The notes under the pieces are model-generated. The model saw only the letters and a program-made list of their open reading frames with translations, was not told where the DNA came from and did not search any database. DNA of 53,416 bases, taken from NCBI GenBank assembly GCA_011390165.1, contig JAABSV010000027.1:1-53416 (forward strand). Direction: 5' to 3'. The position numbers and the translations under genes were made by a program. Below, piece by piece: positions 24,596 through 33,147 of the stretch (within the stretch, counting starts at the first letter, position 1; the number at the start of each line of letters is the position of its first letter). The stretch comes from Desulfobulbaceae bacterium. Lineage in GTDB: Bacteria > Desulfobacterota > Desulfobulbia > Desulfobulbales > Desulfocapsaceae.

Positions 24596-26437
24596 ATGAC
24601 GGCACTAATCAATCCGCAGCAGATACCCCTTGCCATGACGCTGAACACAACCCTCATCAGCCATGCCCCGCTGGAGGGCGTGATGATCCGCGATCTCATC
24701 GAGAATTCCGGCCTCACCTGCCACTTCCAGCCCATCGTCAATATTGACCAGGGGAAAATCCTCGGCTACGAGGCCCTTTGCCGAACCATCGGCGCAAACC
24801 CCTTTGACAGCATCGAGGAACTCTTTCACCAGGCCATGCTCTCTGACCTGACGTTTGAACTCGACATGCTCTGCCGACAGAACGGCATGGCCCTGGCGGC
24901 AGCCAGGGGGCTCCCGGAAAAATCGGCCCTGCTCTTTCTCAACATCTGCCCCAACAGCCTGCTCAACCCTGAGCACCACGTCGGGACCACCGCCTTGCTG
25001 GCCAACCGCTACGGGTTTTCCCGCCAGAACATCGTTCTGGAAATCACCGAGCACGAGGCGGTGGCCAACTACGAGACCTTCACCAAGGCGATCAGCCATT
25101 ACCGCAGCAAAGGCTTCAAGGTGGCCATTGACGATTTCGGTGCCGGCTTCGGTGGCCTGAAGATGCTCTCCCTCATCGAACCGGACTTCGTCAAGATCGA
25201 CCGTCATTTTTTCCAGGATGGTCCAAAAAACAGTATCAATTACAATCTGATCGACTCGATCGCCACAGCCTGCCACCGCATCGGCATCGAAGTGATCGGC
25301 GAGGGGGTGGAACGGCCGCAGGATTTACGTATCTGCCTGGATCTAGGTATCAATCTCGCCCAGGGATACCTGCTGGCCAGACCTGCTCCCGAACTGGCCG
25401 TCGAGGCCGATATCCATACCCCCGCCGACTTCCAGCCGCAGCCATCGGCAACCAACCATTTCGATGAAGTGATTTGTGTCGGCGACATCGCCGTCCATAT
25501 CGAACCGCTCTCAGACTCGGACCGGACCCTGGATGCACTGAGCCGCTTCAACCAGGATCCGAATCTCTTCTGCCTGCCGGTGCTGCGGAAGGGGCTCCTC
25601 TGTGGTCTCCTCAACAGGCATCGCTTTATGGAGAACCACATGGTCGGCCGGTTCGGCTACGGCCACAGCCTGAACTACTACAAGAAAATTGCCGACAACC
25701 TCGAGGAGGACTTCCTGCAGGTGCCGCACCATCTCTCCGTCGAAGATGTCTCCCGCAAGATTCCGCTGCGCCGGCAGGCACAGGTTTACGACGATATCTG
25801 CGTTACCCGCAGCGGCAGTTACAGTGGGGTTGTATCGGTCAGCAACATCCTCAACGCCGTCACCGAAAACAGCATGATGCAGGCGCGTGGTGCCAACCCC
25901 CTCACCGGCCTGCCCGGAAATGACTATATCCAGCGGAAAATCGCCAAAATGCTCTCCCAATCGATCCATTTTGACGTCTGCTACATCGACCTCGACAGTT
26001 TCAAGCCCTACAACGACCGGCACGGCTTTGCCATGGGTGATCAGGTAATCAAGAAGGTCGCCGAGTTGATGGTTGCAGCCTTGCACAAATGGGAGGCAAG
26101 CCCGATCGGCTTTGCCGGACATATCGGCGGTGATGACTTCATCCTCATTACCAGGCCGAAAAACTCCATCGCCATCTGCGAATATCTCATTGCCGCCTTT
26201 GCCGACTGCCTGCCCTTCTTCCACTCGGCAGAAGAATGCCGGCTGAACTCCTACCGCAGTGTCGACCGGCACGGCAAGGAGCAGCAGTTCGGCCTTCTCT
26301 CCCTTTCGATCGGCATCGTCAGCACCGAAATCCACCCAATCAGCTCCTTCGCCGAGGTTTCCTCCATTGCCAGCGACCTGAAAAAACGGGCAAAAGAGAT
26401 GGCTGGATCGGTCATCGTGCGTGACCGGCGGCGATAG
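24596..26437 (+). CDS. EAL-CBS-GGDEF c-di-GMP protein
   Basis: A 613-residue soluble regulator of cyclic di-GMP. The EAL domain is N-terminal (about 30-275) and keeps its catalytic residues: YEALCR, LFLNICPNSL, EITEHEA, DDFGAGFGGL, FVKIDRHF and IGEGVE, so phosphodiesterase activity is likely. A CBS-like region follows at about 275-400. The C-terminal GGDEF-like domain (about 430-600) reads GGDDF, a conservative change that may leave it catalytic or make it regulatory. No membrane segment. The start at 24596 is supported by CAGGGA upstream; ATG 24635 is an alternative. The EAL-first order is less common than GGDEF-EAL. Confidence 0.9.
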   Translation: MTALINPQQIPLAMTLNTTLISHAPLEGVMIRDLIENSGLTCHFQPIVNIDQGKILGYEALCRTIGANPFDSIEELFHQAMLSDLTFELDMLCRQNGMALAAARGLPEKSALLFLNICPNSLLNPEHHVGTTALLANRYGFSRQNIVLEITEHEAVANYETFTKAISHYRSKGFKVAIDDFGAGFGGLKMLSLIEPDFVKIDRHFFQDGPKNSINYNLIDSIATACHRIGIEVIGEGVERPQDLRICLDLGINLAQGYLLARPAPELAVEADIHTPADFQPQPSATNHFDEVICVGDIAVHIEPLSDSDRTLDALSRFNQDPNLFCLPVLRKGLLCGLLNRHRFMENHMVGRFGYGHSLNYYKKIADNLEEDFLQVPHHLSVEDVSRKIPLRRQAQVYDDICVTRSGSYSGVVSVSNILNAVTENSMMQARGANPLTGLPGNDYIQRKIAKMLSQSIHFDVCYIDLDSFKPYNDRHGFAMGDQVIKKVAELMVAALHKWEASPIGFAGHIGGDDFILITRPKNSIAICEYLIAAFADCLPFFHSAEECRLNSYRSVDRHGKEQQFGLLSLSIGIVSTEIHPISSFAEVSSIASDLKKRAKEMAGSVIVRDRRR

Positions 26438-26584
26438 CGTCTTCGGCCCTCCCTGCTGCCTCCCAGGGCGGAAGGGCCCGGCAGATATGCGGTAAAGAGG
26501 CGTTTGCCTACTTTTTTTGTTGTGCCGGGCCGGCAAAGGTATTCCAACTGAACGGAAACAAATTTTCTTGATAAGGAGTTTCTC

Positions 26585-27430
26585 ATGCACCCCTTCGTCC
26601 GCAACACCTCGTACACAGGGCCGGTGCTGGCGGTGGTCCTCGACTGGGCCGGCACCACCGTCGATTACGGCTGTCTCGGCCCGGCCGCCGTCTTTGTCGA
26701 ATCTTTCCGCCATTTCGGGATCACCGTCGAACTGGCCGAAGCCCGCCAGTTCATGGGCCTGGAGAAAAAAGAGCACGTCCGCTCCATGCTGCGCTTGCCA
26801 CGGATATCCCGGGCATGGGTGGAAAAATTCGGCAGGCAGCCGGGCGAGGATGAGGTGGATGCCGTCTACGCCCAGACCGAGCCTATGATGGTTGCCGCCG
26901 TGGCCAACCACGCCGGACTCATTCCCGGCACCATCGATTTTGTCGTGGCCATGCGCCGCCTCGGCATACGAATCGGCTCCACCACCGGCTATACCCGATC
27001 GATGATGAACGTTCTCTTCCCCCTTGCCGCCGGGCAGGGCTATCGTCCCGATGCGGTCTTCTGCTCATCCGATGTGCCGGCGGGGCGCCCTTACCCCTGG
27101 ATGTGCTGGCAGAACGCCATTGCCCTGGAGATTTACCCCCTGGAGGCAATGGTCAAGATCGGTGACACCATCAGTGACATCGAGGAGGGGTTGAACGCCG
27201 GCATGTGGACCATCGGCCTGACCCGCTCCGGCAATCAACTGGGGATGAGCCGGGAGGAGACCGACAACCTGCCGCCGGCCGCCCGGTACGCCCGGCTGCA
27301 GGCAATCGGCGAGGGCTTTACCCGGGCCGGGGCCCATTACGTCGCCGAAGGAATCTGGGACTGCCTGCCGCTGATCCAGGCGATCGAGGCCCGCCTGCGC
27401 CTCGGCGAACGGCCCTACCCGTTCAGTTGA
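26585..27430 (+). CDS. phnX: Phosphonoacetaldehyde hydrolase
   Basis: Splits phosphonoacetaldehyde into acetaldehyde and phosphate, the last step of 2-aminoethylphosphonate breakdown. The 281-residue HAD protein has the nucleophile D20 in LDWAGTTVDYGCLGP, the Schiff-base lysine candidate K61 in MGLEKKEHV, the STTGYTRSMM motif and the acidic IGDTISDIEEGLNAG loop. The length is normal and the gene looks intact. The partner aminotransferase phnW is not adjacent; only a C-terminal relic remains at 15.3 kb. A strong AAGGAG ribosome site precedes the ATG. The 3' end overlaps the convergent acyltransferase by 8 bases. Confidence 0.95.
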   Translation: MHPFVRNTSYTGPVLAVVLDWAGTTVDYGCLGPAAVFVESFRHFGITVELAEARQFMGLEKKEHVRSMLRLPRISRAWVEKFGRQPGEDEVDAVYAQTEPMMVAAVANHAGLIPGTIDFVVAMRRLGIRIGSTTGYTRSMMNVLFPLAAGQGYRPDAVFCSSDVPAGRPYPWMCWQNAIALEIYPLEAMVKIGDTISDIEEGLNAGMWTIGLTRSGNQLGMSREETDNLPPAARYARLQAIGEGFTRAGAHYVAEGIWDCLPLIQAIEARLRLGERPYPFS

Positions 27431-29141
27431 GTGGCGAACCGCTGATATACTTCTGCCTTTTTCGCTCTTTCAGGCGATGGGTATCGACCACCACCATCCC
27501 GTCAACACAGTCATTGAAGGCGGGGTCGATGGAAAAATCGAGAAAAACCACCCCTCCCGGTTCACACAGTTCGGAATACTGTTTGTAGAGCGGCGGTACG
27601 GCGGTACCGAGATTGCCGAGGAGGGATTTCAAGCGGCGAAAATCGGCACGGTAGTCGTCGCCGGAGAACTCGTCGGCAAGGGCGGCCAGCGGCTGAGAAA
27701 AGCTGAAGGGGTTGCGTGAGCAGGGGCTCGGCCTGGTGCTGCCGAAATAGAGCCGGTAAAAAAAGACCAGCAGTTCCTTGGCGGCCTGGGGCATGGTGCC
27801 GCTTATGCTCACCGCCCCGAAGAGATAGCGGTATTGGGGATTCTTTTGCAGATAGGCACCAATACCGTACCACAGATACTCCAGGCTGCGGTTCCCCCAG
27901 TAGCGTGGCTGGACAAAGCTGCGCCCGAGTTCCAGACCCTGTTCGAGAAACGACGCATGCTCCGGGGAAAAGCGGAACAGGTTGCCACTGTACAGTCCGC
28001 CACTCCCCCGCTGGCGCAGAACCGCCACCGCATCGGCAAAACGGTAGGCTCCGGCGATCTCCAGATCCTCCTCGTCCCAGAGAATCAGGTGGTGGTAGTA
28101 CCAGTCGAAGGGGTCGAGATCGCGGCGGAGGCCGGTCCCCTCGCCGACGGCACGAAAGGCCACTTCCCGCAGTCTGCCGATCTCCCGCATCACCACCGAC
28201 GATTCGCTGGGTTGAAACAGGTACATGCTCTTGCCGTCCGGGGTCTTGCCGAGCAGATCACCCTCGGCCACCGCCCTCTTCAGGTCGGCCTTGCGTTCAG
28301 CCGGGGCAATGGCCGACTCGGTGGCCAGCAGTGGCCGTTTCCCCGCCCCGACCCGGTAAAGGTGCTTTTTCACCAACTGGCACTTCTCCCGCCGGGAGAG
28401 ACCAAGACCGGCATGACTCCGGTAGGGGATGAGGGCGCCGATGGTGATATGAAACTGTCTGCTCGGCCGTCGGAACATCTCGCTCACCAGCAACAGGGTC
28501 GACAGGGGCCTCGCCACCAGCGAGGAGAGATAGAAGAACCAGGAGTTGCGCCCCTCGACATGGATCGGCAGAATCGGGGCTCGGCCCGATTCGGCAACCT
28601 TGAGAAAACCGGGGCGCCAGCGGCCATCACGGATCCCGGCCGGTCCCAGCCGTGACACCTCGCCGGCCGGGAAAATGATCAACGCCTCCTCCCGGGCCAG
28701 GGCCTCCTCGATCCGCCTCAGCTCCCCCCGGGAAATATGGCCGGTCATGGTCGGTACCGGCAGGAGGCAGGAACGCAACGGGGCCACCGCCAACAGCAGG
28801 TGGTTGGCCACCACCCGCACATCCGAGCGCACCGCATGCACCAGTTTGAGCAGGCAGAGGGCGTCCAGGGAACCGATCGGGTGGTTGGCGACGATCACCA
28901 CCCGACCGCTGGGGGGGATATGTTCCCGCTGCCGGTCGGAGACCACATAGCTGCAGTCAAAATAATCGAGAGCCTGCTCGATGAACTCGATCCCGTGCAG
29001 GTGCGGATAACGTTCGGCAAACTCGACGAACCGCTTCTCGTGCACCATCCGTCGGAGCAAAGGTCCAAGAAGGGGCCGATACCACGGACCCCGGGCCAGC
29101 CCCGGATAGTGTTCGGCAACCACCTGGTCGACTGTAAACAT
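27423..29141 (-). CDS. Fused acyltransferase, OlsF-like (ornithine lipid synthesis)
   Basis: A 572-residue bifunctional candidate. Residues about 1-260 are a PlsC/LPLAT acyltransferase (NHPIGSLDAL as the HX4-5D motif, FPAGEVSRLGPAG as the second block, ILPIHVEGRNS). Residues about 300-560 are a GNAT-like hemolysin/OlsB-type N-acyltransferase (YLFQPSESSVVMREIGRLRE, FDWYYHHLILWDEEDLEIAG, ELGRSFVQPRYWGNRSLEYL). This combination is that of OlsF, which acylates ornithine and then the lyso-lipid to give ornithine lipid, a phosphorus-free membrane lipid. An alternative is a related aminolipid. The start at 29141 has GGAGGGGAAG; a longer upstream frame lacks resemblance. Confidence 0.82.
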   Translation of the reverse strand: MFTVDQVVAEHYPGLARGPWYRPLLGPLLRRMVHEKRFVEFAERYPHLHGIEFIEQALDYFDCSYVVSDRQREHIPPSGRVVIVANHPIGSLDALCLLKLVHAVRSDVRVVANHLLLAVAPLRSCLLPVPTMTGHISRGELRRIEEALAREEALIIFPAGEVSRLGPAGIRDGRWRPGFLKVAESGRAPILPIHVEGRNSWFFYLSSLVARPLSTLLLVSEMFRRPSRQFHITIGALIPYRSHAGLGLSRREKCQLVKKHLYRVGAGKRPLLATESAIAPAERKADLKRAVAEGDLLGKTPDGKSMYLFQPSESSVVMREIGRLREVAFRAVGEGTGLRRDLDPFDWYYHHLILWDEEDLEIAGAYRFADAVAVLRQRGSGGLYSGNLFRFSPEHASFLEQGLELGRSFVQPRYWGNRSLEYLWYGIGAYLQKNPQYRYLFGAVSISGTMPQAAKELLVFFYRLYFGSTRPSPCSRNPFSFSQPLAALADEFSGDDYRADFRRLKSLLGNLGTAVPPLYKQYSELCEPGGVVFLDFSIDPAFNDCVDGMVVVDTHRLKERKRQKYISGSPLN

Positions 29142-29295
29142 CACTTCCCCTCCGGCTCTGTTGTTGGCTCGACCGGTGCTGCCCCATGCGGCGACGGCCG
29201 TCACTTCCGGTATTGCGCACCAAAAGTAGCAGGTGGCGATTAGGGAAAAATCAGAATTGTGACAGGAAATGATGAGCGGGACCCTCTTCACTGCC

Positions 29296-29318
29296 ACCCT
29301 CCCCGGAAAGGGGAGGGT
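29296..29318. terminator. Hairpin between serine dehydratase and OlsF-like gene
   Basis: ACCCTCCCC (29296-29304) pairs perfectly with GGGGAGGGT (29310-29318) around a 5-base loop, 17 bases beyond the serine dehydratase stop on the minus strand. There is no T run. It probably separates this transcript from the downstream acyltransferase, which has its own ribosome site 155 bases further on. Confidence 0.5.
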
Positions 29319-29334
29319 CTCTTCACGGAGGTGA

Positions 29335-30891
29335 TCAACTGCCGGATTCGCCGTGCTTGGCAAGTCTTTCGGCGAGTCTTATTGAGGCGGGGGTGAGGGA
29401 GAGACCACCCCGGGCGGTACAGCGCAGTTCGTGGGGGAGGGCGCGGCCGACACTGTCCATCGCCGCCACCGTCTCATCAAAGGGGATGACCTGGTCAAAG
29501 CCGGCCAGGGCCAGATTAGCACTGGCGACACCGTTGCCGGCGGCCAGGATATTCTTGCCAAGGCAGGGGACCTCCACCCGCCCGGCCACCGGATCGCACA
29601 CCATGCCGAAGATATTCTGCAGGGCCATCGATGCCGCCGCCAGGGAGGCCGCAGCATCGCCGCCGAGCATGGCGACCACGGCCGCGGCGATCATTCCGGA
29701 ACTGACACCGCACTCTGCCTGACAGCCGCACACCTCGGCGGCAAAGGTCGAACGGGTGGCAATCAGGGCACCGATGAGCCCCCCGGCCAGGAGTCCTCTG
29801 GCCTTGGCCTCACGGCCCATCTGCAGGGCGTCGGCAACGGCGAGGACGGTGCCCGGCAAACCACCGCAGGAGCCGGCGGTGGGGGCGGCGACAATCACCC
29901 CCATGGCGCTCTTCACCTCCATCAGGGCGGTTATGTAAGGGATGGCCTGATCAAGCAGCCCGAGGTTGAGCAGCTTACCCCCCTGCTGCGCCGACCGGTA
30001 TTTGCCGGACTGGCAGCCAAGGATTCTATCCTCGTGTGCCGTTCCCTGCAGGCCGATGCGGACCGAGTTATCGAGGATATCCACCAGGTCGAGCATCCGC
30101 GCCAGCACCTCCTGCCGGCTGACGGCGCCACGGGCCGCCTCGTAGGAAAGGGCCAGTTCGTCCAGTTTCGCCCCTTCCCCGGCAAATCGCTCCATCTCCT
30201 CGGCAGTGGTAAAGGGTACCGAGCTTTCCGGAGTGGTGAGGATGGGCAGAACCGGTGCCAGCGTCCTGACCACCCCCGGCAGTGCAGCGAGGGCCTGCAG
30301 CAATTCGCCGTCGAATGGTCTGGCCCGCCGGGCGAAGAGGAGAAAGGGCTGACCGGGAGGAGGGCCGGTCAGGGTGCAACCGGCCTGCCTCAACAGCGCC
30401 GAATGGGACTCAAGGCCCTCTGCACTCCACACCACCAGGCCATGGCAGTCACCAGTGTAGGAAAGGCTGAGGGTGTCGATGGCGACAACCTCGATCATCC
30501 CGCCACCGGTGGAAAGGGCCACCAGGGAGTGCTCTTCTCGGTCGTTTCGCAGGGTCAGATTGTAGGTGTTGGGGTGGATGTCGCCGAGATTTCCGCTCCG
30601 ATACTCAACGAGCAGATTTGCCCGGGCCAACTCCTGCTGGTAGTCGATCAATCGCTCGTCGGCGGCATCAAAGCCAAGGAGACCGCCACTGAGGCCCATC
30701 GCCGACCCCTGGGAGAGATAGGTGGTCGGCAGGGAACCGGCAAGATCAAAATCGACAGTCACCGCCTGCAATTGCCCCGCCATCAACTCCCTGCCGATGC
30801 GGCCGATACGCACGGCCGCCGCACTGTGCGAACTGGAGGGACCGCGCATCACCGGGCCAATGACATCGTTGAATATGCTGGGTATGGACAT
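29335..30891 (-). CDS. sdaA: L-serine ammonia-lyase, one-chain Fe-S type
   Basis: Deaminates L-serine to pyruvate and ammonium with an oxygen-labile [4Fe-4S] cluster, not PLP. The 518-residue single chain has a beta domain (about 1-170; VMRGPSSSHSAAAVRIG, NTYNLTL) and an alpha domain (about 220-510; PTAGSCGGLPGTVLA, CGCQAECGVSSGMIAAA, MVCDPVAGRVEVPCL, with clustered cysteines for the Fe-S centre). ATG 30891 with AGGAG is preferred to 30909. It is the last gene of a TRAP transporter operon, so an imported substrate probably yields serine or is itself a serine-like amino acid. Confidence 0.94.
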   Translation of the reverse strand: MSIPSIFNDVIGPVMRGPSSSHSAAAVRIGRIGRELMAGQLQAVTVDFDLAGSLPTTYLSQGSAMGLSGGLLGFDAADERLIDYQQELARANLLVEYRSGNLGDIHPNTYNLTLRNDREEHSLVALSTGGGMIEVVAIDTLSLSYTGDCHGLVVWSAEGLESHSALLRQAGCTLTGPPPGQPFLLFARRARPFDGELLQALAALPGVVRTLAPVLPILTTPESSVPFTTAEEMERFAGEGAKLDELALSYEAARGAVSRQEVLARMLDLVDILDNSVRIGLQGTAHEDRILGCQSGKYRSAQQGGKLLNLGLLDQAIPYITALMEVKSAMGVIVAAPTAGSCGGLPGTVLAVADALQMGREAKARGLLAGGLIGALIATRSTFAAEVCGCQAECGVSSGMIAAAVVAMLGGDAAASLAAASMALQNIFGMVCDPVAGRVEVPCLGKNILAAGNGVASANLALAGFDQVIPFDETVAAMDSVGRALPHELRCTARGGLSLTPASIRLAERLAKHGESGS

Positions 30892-30977
30892 AGGCTCCTG
30901 ATCTTTCATTTGATGGAGTACGGCTGAGTACAGCTACCGGCTGATCCTACCCGGCCGAATGGGTCGGGTAGAGTCGG

Positions 30978-31130
30978 TCAAAAGGGGTCGGGCCACCCCT
31001 TCTTCTCAGCGGTTCTGGAAAGCATCGCACAGACCATCGCGACCAGAAAGGGAAAAGGCGACTGGCTGGTAATGCCGGCAAGAAAAAAGGCAAAAGAGAG
31101 AACGGCAAAAAGATTCCGGTAAAATTTCAT
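30978..31130 (-). CDS. 50-residue hydrophobic ORF in TRAP operon
   Basis: A short open frame lies in the 246-bp gap between dctM and the serine dehydratase. It begins 8 bases after the dctM stop (ATG at 31130), encodes 50 residues and ends with TGA at 30980-30978. Residues 5-20 and 26-37 are hydrophobic (NLFAVLSFAFFLAGI; FPFLVAMVCAML), followed by a charged tail (RTAEKKGWPDPF), so a one- or two-helix membrane protein is plausible. GGAAG lies right against the start, a weak site that could work by coupling to dctM. I recognise no family. It might be an accessory subunit of the transporter. Confidence 0.5.
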   Translation of the reverse strand: MKFYRNLFAVLSFAFFLAGITSQSPFPFLVAMVCAMLSRTAEKKGWPDPF

Positions 31131-31137
31131 CTTCCGT

Positions 31138-32454
31138 CTACCATGGGGTACCCATAATCATGTGTGGCAAAAGCAGCGAGATCTTCGGAAAAAACACCAC
31201 CAGAAAGAGCATCGGTAGCCAGCAAAGGAGGATAAACCACAGACACGGCTTCATCATCTCGTCGATGGGCGCGGCGCCCAGGCGTCCGGAGAGATAGAGT
31301 ACCGGTGCCGCCGGCGGGGTAATACAGCCAAGTCCGGTGTTGACCCCGACGATGGCCGCGTAGTGGATGGGGTTGAAGCCCAGTTCCATGATGATCGGCA
31401 TCAGGATGGGGGTGGTGAGGACGACCACGCTGATATCATCCATGAGCATGCCCATGACAATCAGAAAGAGATTGATCATGAACATGATCATCAACGGGTC
31501 GTTGGAGATGGCATAGAAAACGCCCAGGAGCACTCCGGGCAGGTCTTCGAGAATATAGAGTCGGCTCAGCATGGAGACCGAATAGAGCATCACCATGATC
31601 ACCCCGGTGGTGATTGCCGATTCGATAATCACCTCGTAGGTGTTTTTCAGGTTGAGCCCCATGTAGACGAAGATGCCGATGGGAATGGCATAGAAGACGG
31701 CCATCGCCGAGGCCTCGGTGGTGGTCAGGATGCCGCCGTAGATACCGCCGAGAACGATGACCGGCAACATCAGCGCCGGCACGGCCAGGCGGCTTCTCTT
31801 TTTGAACAGCGCCACCTTGTCGGCGAAGCTCCGCTTGTGGGCAACCAGCACGGTCTTGTTGTTCCTGAGCAGCCACCAGTTCACCAGGCAGAGGAGCACT
31901 ATGGTCATCAACCCGGGAATGACCGTGGCGAGAAAACAGGCGAGTACCGACTGGCCGCTGATCCAGGCGAAAATGATCAGGGTGGCATTGGGGGGGATGA
32001 GCAGGCCGAGAAGAGAGGCATTGGCTAGCAGGGCGGCGGCCAGCCCCCGCGGGTAGCCTTCACTGTGGAACCGGGGGAACATGATCGAGCCGACACAGGA
32101 GAGGGTCGCACAGGCCGCCCCGCAGATGGAACCGACGATGGCGCAGGAGACGGTGGCGACAATCCCCAGACCACCCCGGAGGTGGCCGGCGAAGACATCG
32201 ACGAAATCAATCAGTTTCTCGCCGATCTTCCCCCTTTCCATGATGCCGCCGGCGGTAATGAAGAGGGCGATGGCAATCAGCGATACCGAGTTCATCTGGG
32301 CAAAACCGTAGGGGAGCAGCTGCGTGGCCTGATACCCTTCGCCGGCCGGACCGCCGAAAAAGATCAGCCAGGCCGCCGAGGCCATGAAGCTGACCGGAAC
32401 CGGTACGCCGATGATGAGGCAGAAAACGAGGAGTAACAGTGCGACGAAAATCAT
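31138..32454 (-). CDS. dctM: TRAP transporter large permease, DctM
   Basis: The 438-residue, roughly 12-helix subunit that drives sodium-coupled import through the inner membrane. DctM family signs are the N-terminal LLVFCLIIGVPVPVSFM block, AGGIMERGKIGEKLIDFVD, GSICGAACATLSCVGSIMFP, LLIPPNATLIIFAWI and GLGCITPPAAPVLYL. The true start is ATG 32454, which overlaps the dctQ stop (ATGA); the open frame extends upstream only as an overlap of dctQ. Part of the dctP-dctQ-dctM-ORF50-sdaA operon. Confidence 0.95.
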   Translation of the reverse strand: MIFVALLLLVFCLIIGVPVPVSFMASAAWLIFFGGPAGEGYQATQLLPYGFAQMNSVSLIAIALFITAGGIMERGKIGEKLIDFVDVFAGHLRGGLGIVATVSCAIVGSICGAACATLSCVGSIMFPRFHSEGYPRGLAAALLANASLLGLLIPPNATLIIFAWISGQSVLACFLATVIPGLMTIVLLCLVNWWLLRNNKTVLVAHKRSFADKVALFKKRSRLAVPALMLPVIVLGGIYGGILTTTEASAMAVFYAIPIGIFVYMGLNLKNTYEVIIESAITTGVIMVMLYSVSMLSRLYILEDLPGVLLGVFYAISNDPLMIMFMINLFLIVMGMLMDDISVVVLTTPILMPIIMELGFNPIHYAAIVGVNTGLGCITPPAAPVLYLSGRLGAAPIDEMMKPCLWFILLCWLPMLFLVVFFPKISLLLPHMIMGTPW

Positions 32455-33047
32455 GGCTGCGTCCCCTTGTTCTGTATCCTTCTGAGCAGCAGACGGGAGC
32501 TGAGCAGAAGATCTCTGGTGAAATAGAGGGCCATGAACAGCAGCCCCATGAAAACCGACAGATACCCTACCCAGAAACTGATCCGCCAGACGGTGCTTTT
32601 CGGGATGGCGATGCCTGTTCCCAGCGGCCCCATGAAACCGAACATGAAAAACTCGTAGCCATACCAGGCAAAGAGCAGACAGACCCCGACGGTGATCAGG
32701 TCCTTGAGGACCACCAGGTAGCGTTTCAGCAGCCCCTCCGGCACGTAGGCCTGGACGAGATCGGCGGAAACGTGGGTCCGGTTGTAGGCACCGATGGCCG
32801 CGCCGGAGAAGTAGAGCCAGAAGGCGATCATCTTCACCCACTCCTCGTAGCCGTAGAGATCACCCTTGACCACGTAGCGGAAGAAGGCGGCCGTGCAGAT
32901 GATGAGGGTCAGGACAACGCTGGAGGAAAAGCAGATGGCGGAGAGGCCGTTGATGGCGATTCGATCGAAGAGATTTTTCGGTGCATCGAGAGGAATAATG
33001 CACTCTGGGCCGGCGGATTTTGTGGTATCACTGTTGGTGCCTAACAC
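32451..33047 (-). CDS. dctQ: TRAP transporter small permease, DctQ
   Basis: The 198-residue four-helix subunit that pairs with DctM. A hydrophilic N-terminal stretch (1-28) is followed by helices at about 35-58, 72-90, 113-132 and 150-172. The second helix carries the family pattern YEEWVKMIAFWLYFSGAAIG followed by RTHVSADLV. Coupled to dctM by an ATGA overlap. It lies 100 bp after dctP, separated by a strong hairpin. Confidence 0.92.
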   Translation of the reverse strand: MLGTNSDTTKSAGPECIIPLDAPKNLFDRIAINGLSAICFSSSVVLTLIICTAAFFRYVVKGDLYGYEEWVKMIAFWLYFSGAAIGAYNRTHVSADLVQAYVPEGLLKRYLVVLKDLITVGVCLLFAWYGYEFFMFGFMGPLGTGIAIPKSTVWRISFWVGYLSVFMGLLFMALYFTRDLLLSSRLLLRRIQNKGTQP

Positions 33048-33066
33048 GGATAACCCCCTTGGCAGA

Positions 33067-33111
33067 CAGGGAGCAAACCCGGGTGAAAATTTTCCGCCCG
33101 GGTTTGCCCTG
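33067..33111 (-). terminator. Hairpin between dctP and dctQ
   Basis: GCAAACCCGGG (33073-33083) and CCCGGGTTTGC (33097-33107) pair perfectly, and the stem extends with CAGGG/CCCTG. The loop has 13 bases and there is no T run. Such intercistronic hairpins typically let the periplasmic binding protein be made in excess over the permeases by attenuation or by protecting the upstream mRNA. Confidence 0.65.
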
Positions 33112-33147
33112 TTTACCGCTAAGAGAACAGTCTAAGGCGCTGGAGGA

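Noticed and set aside
26100..26170. Selenocysteine or frameshift in the EAL-GGDEF protein
   Set aside because: GGDDF is a plain substitution; the frame is continuous and there is no in-frame TGA.
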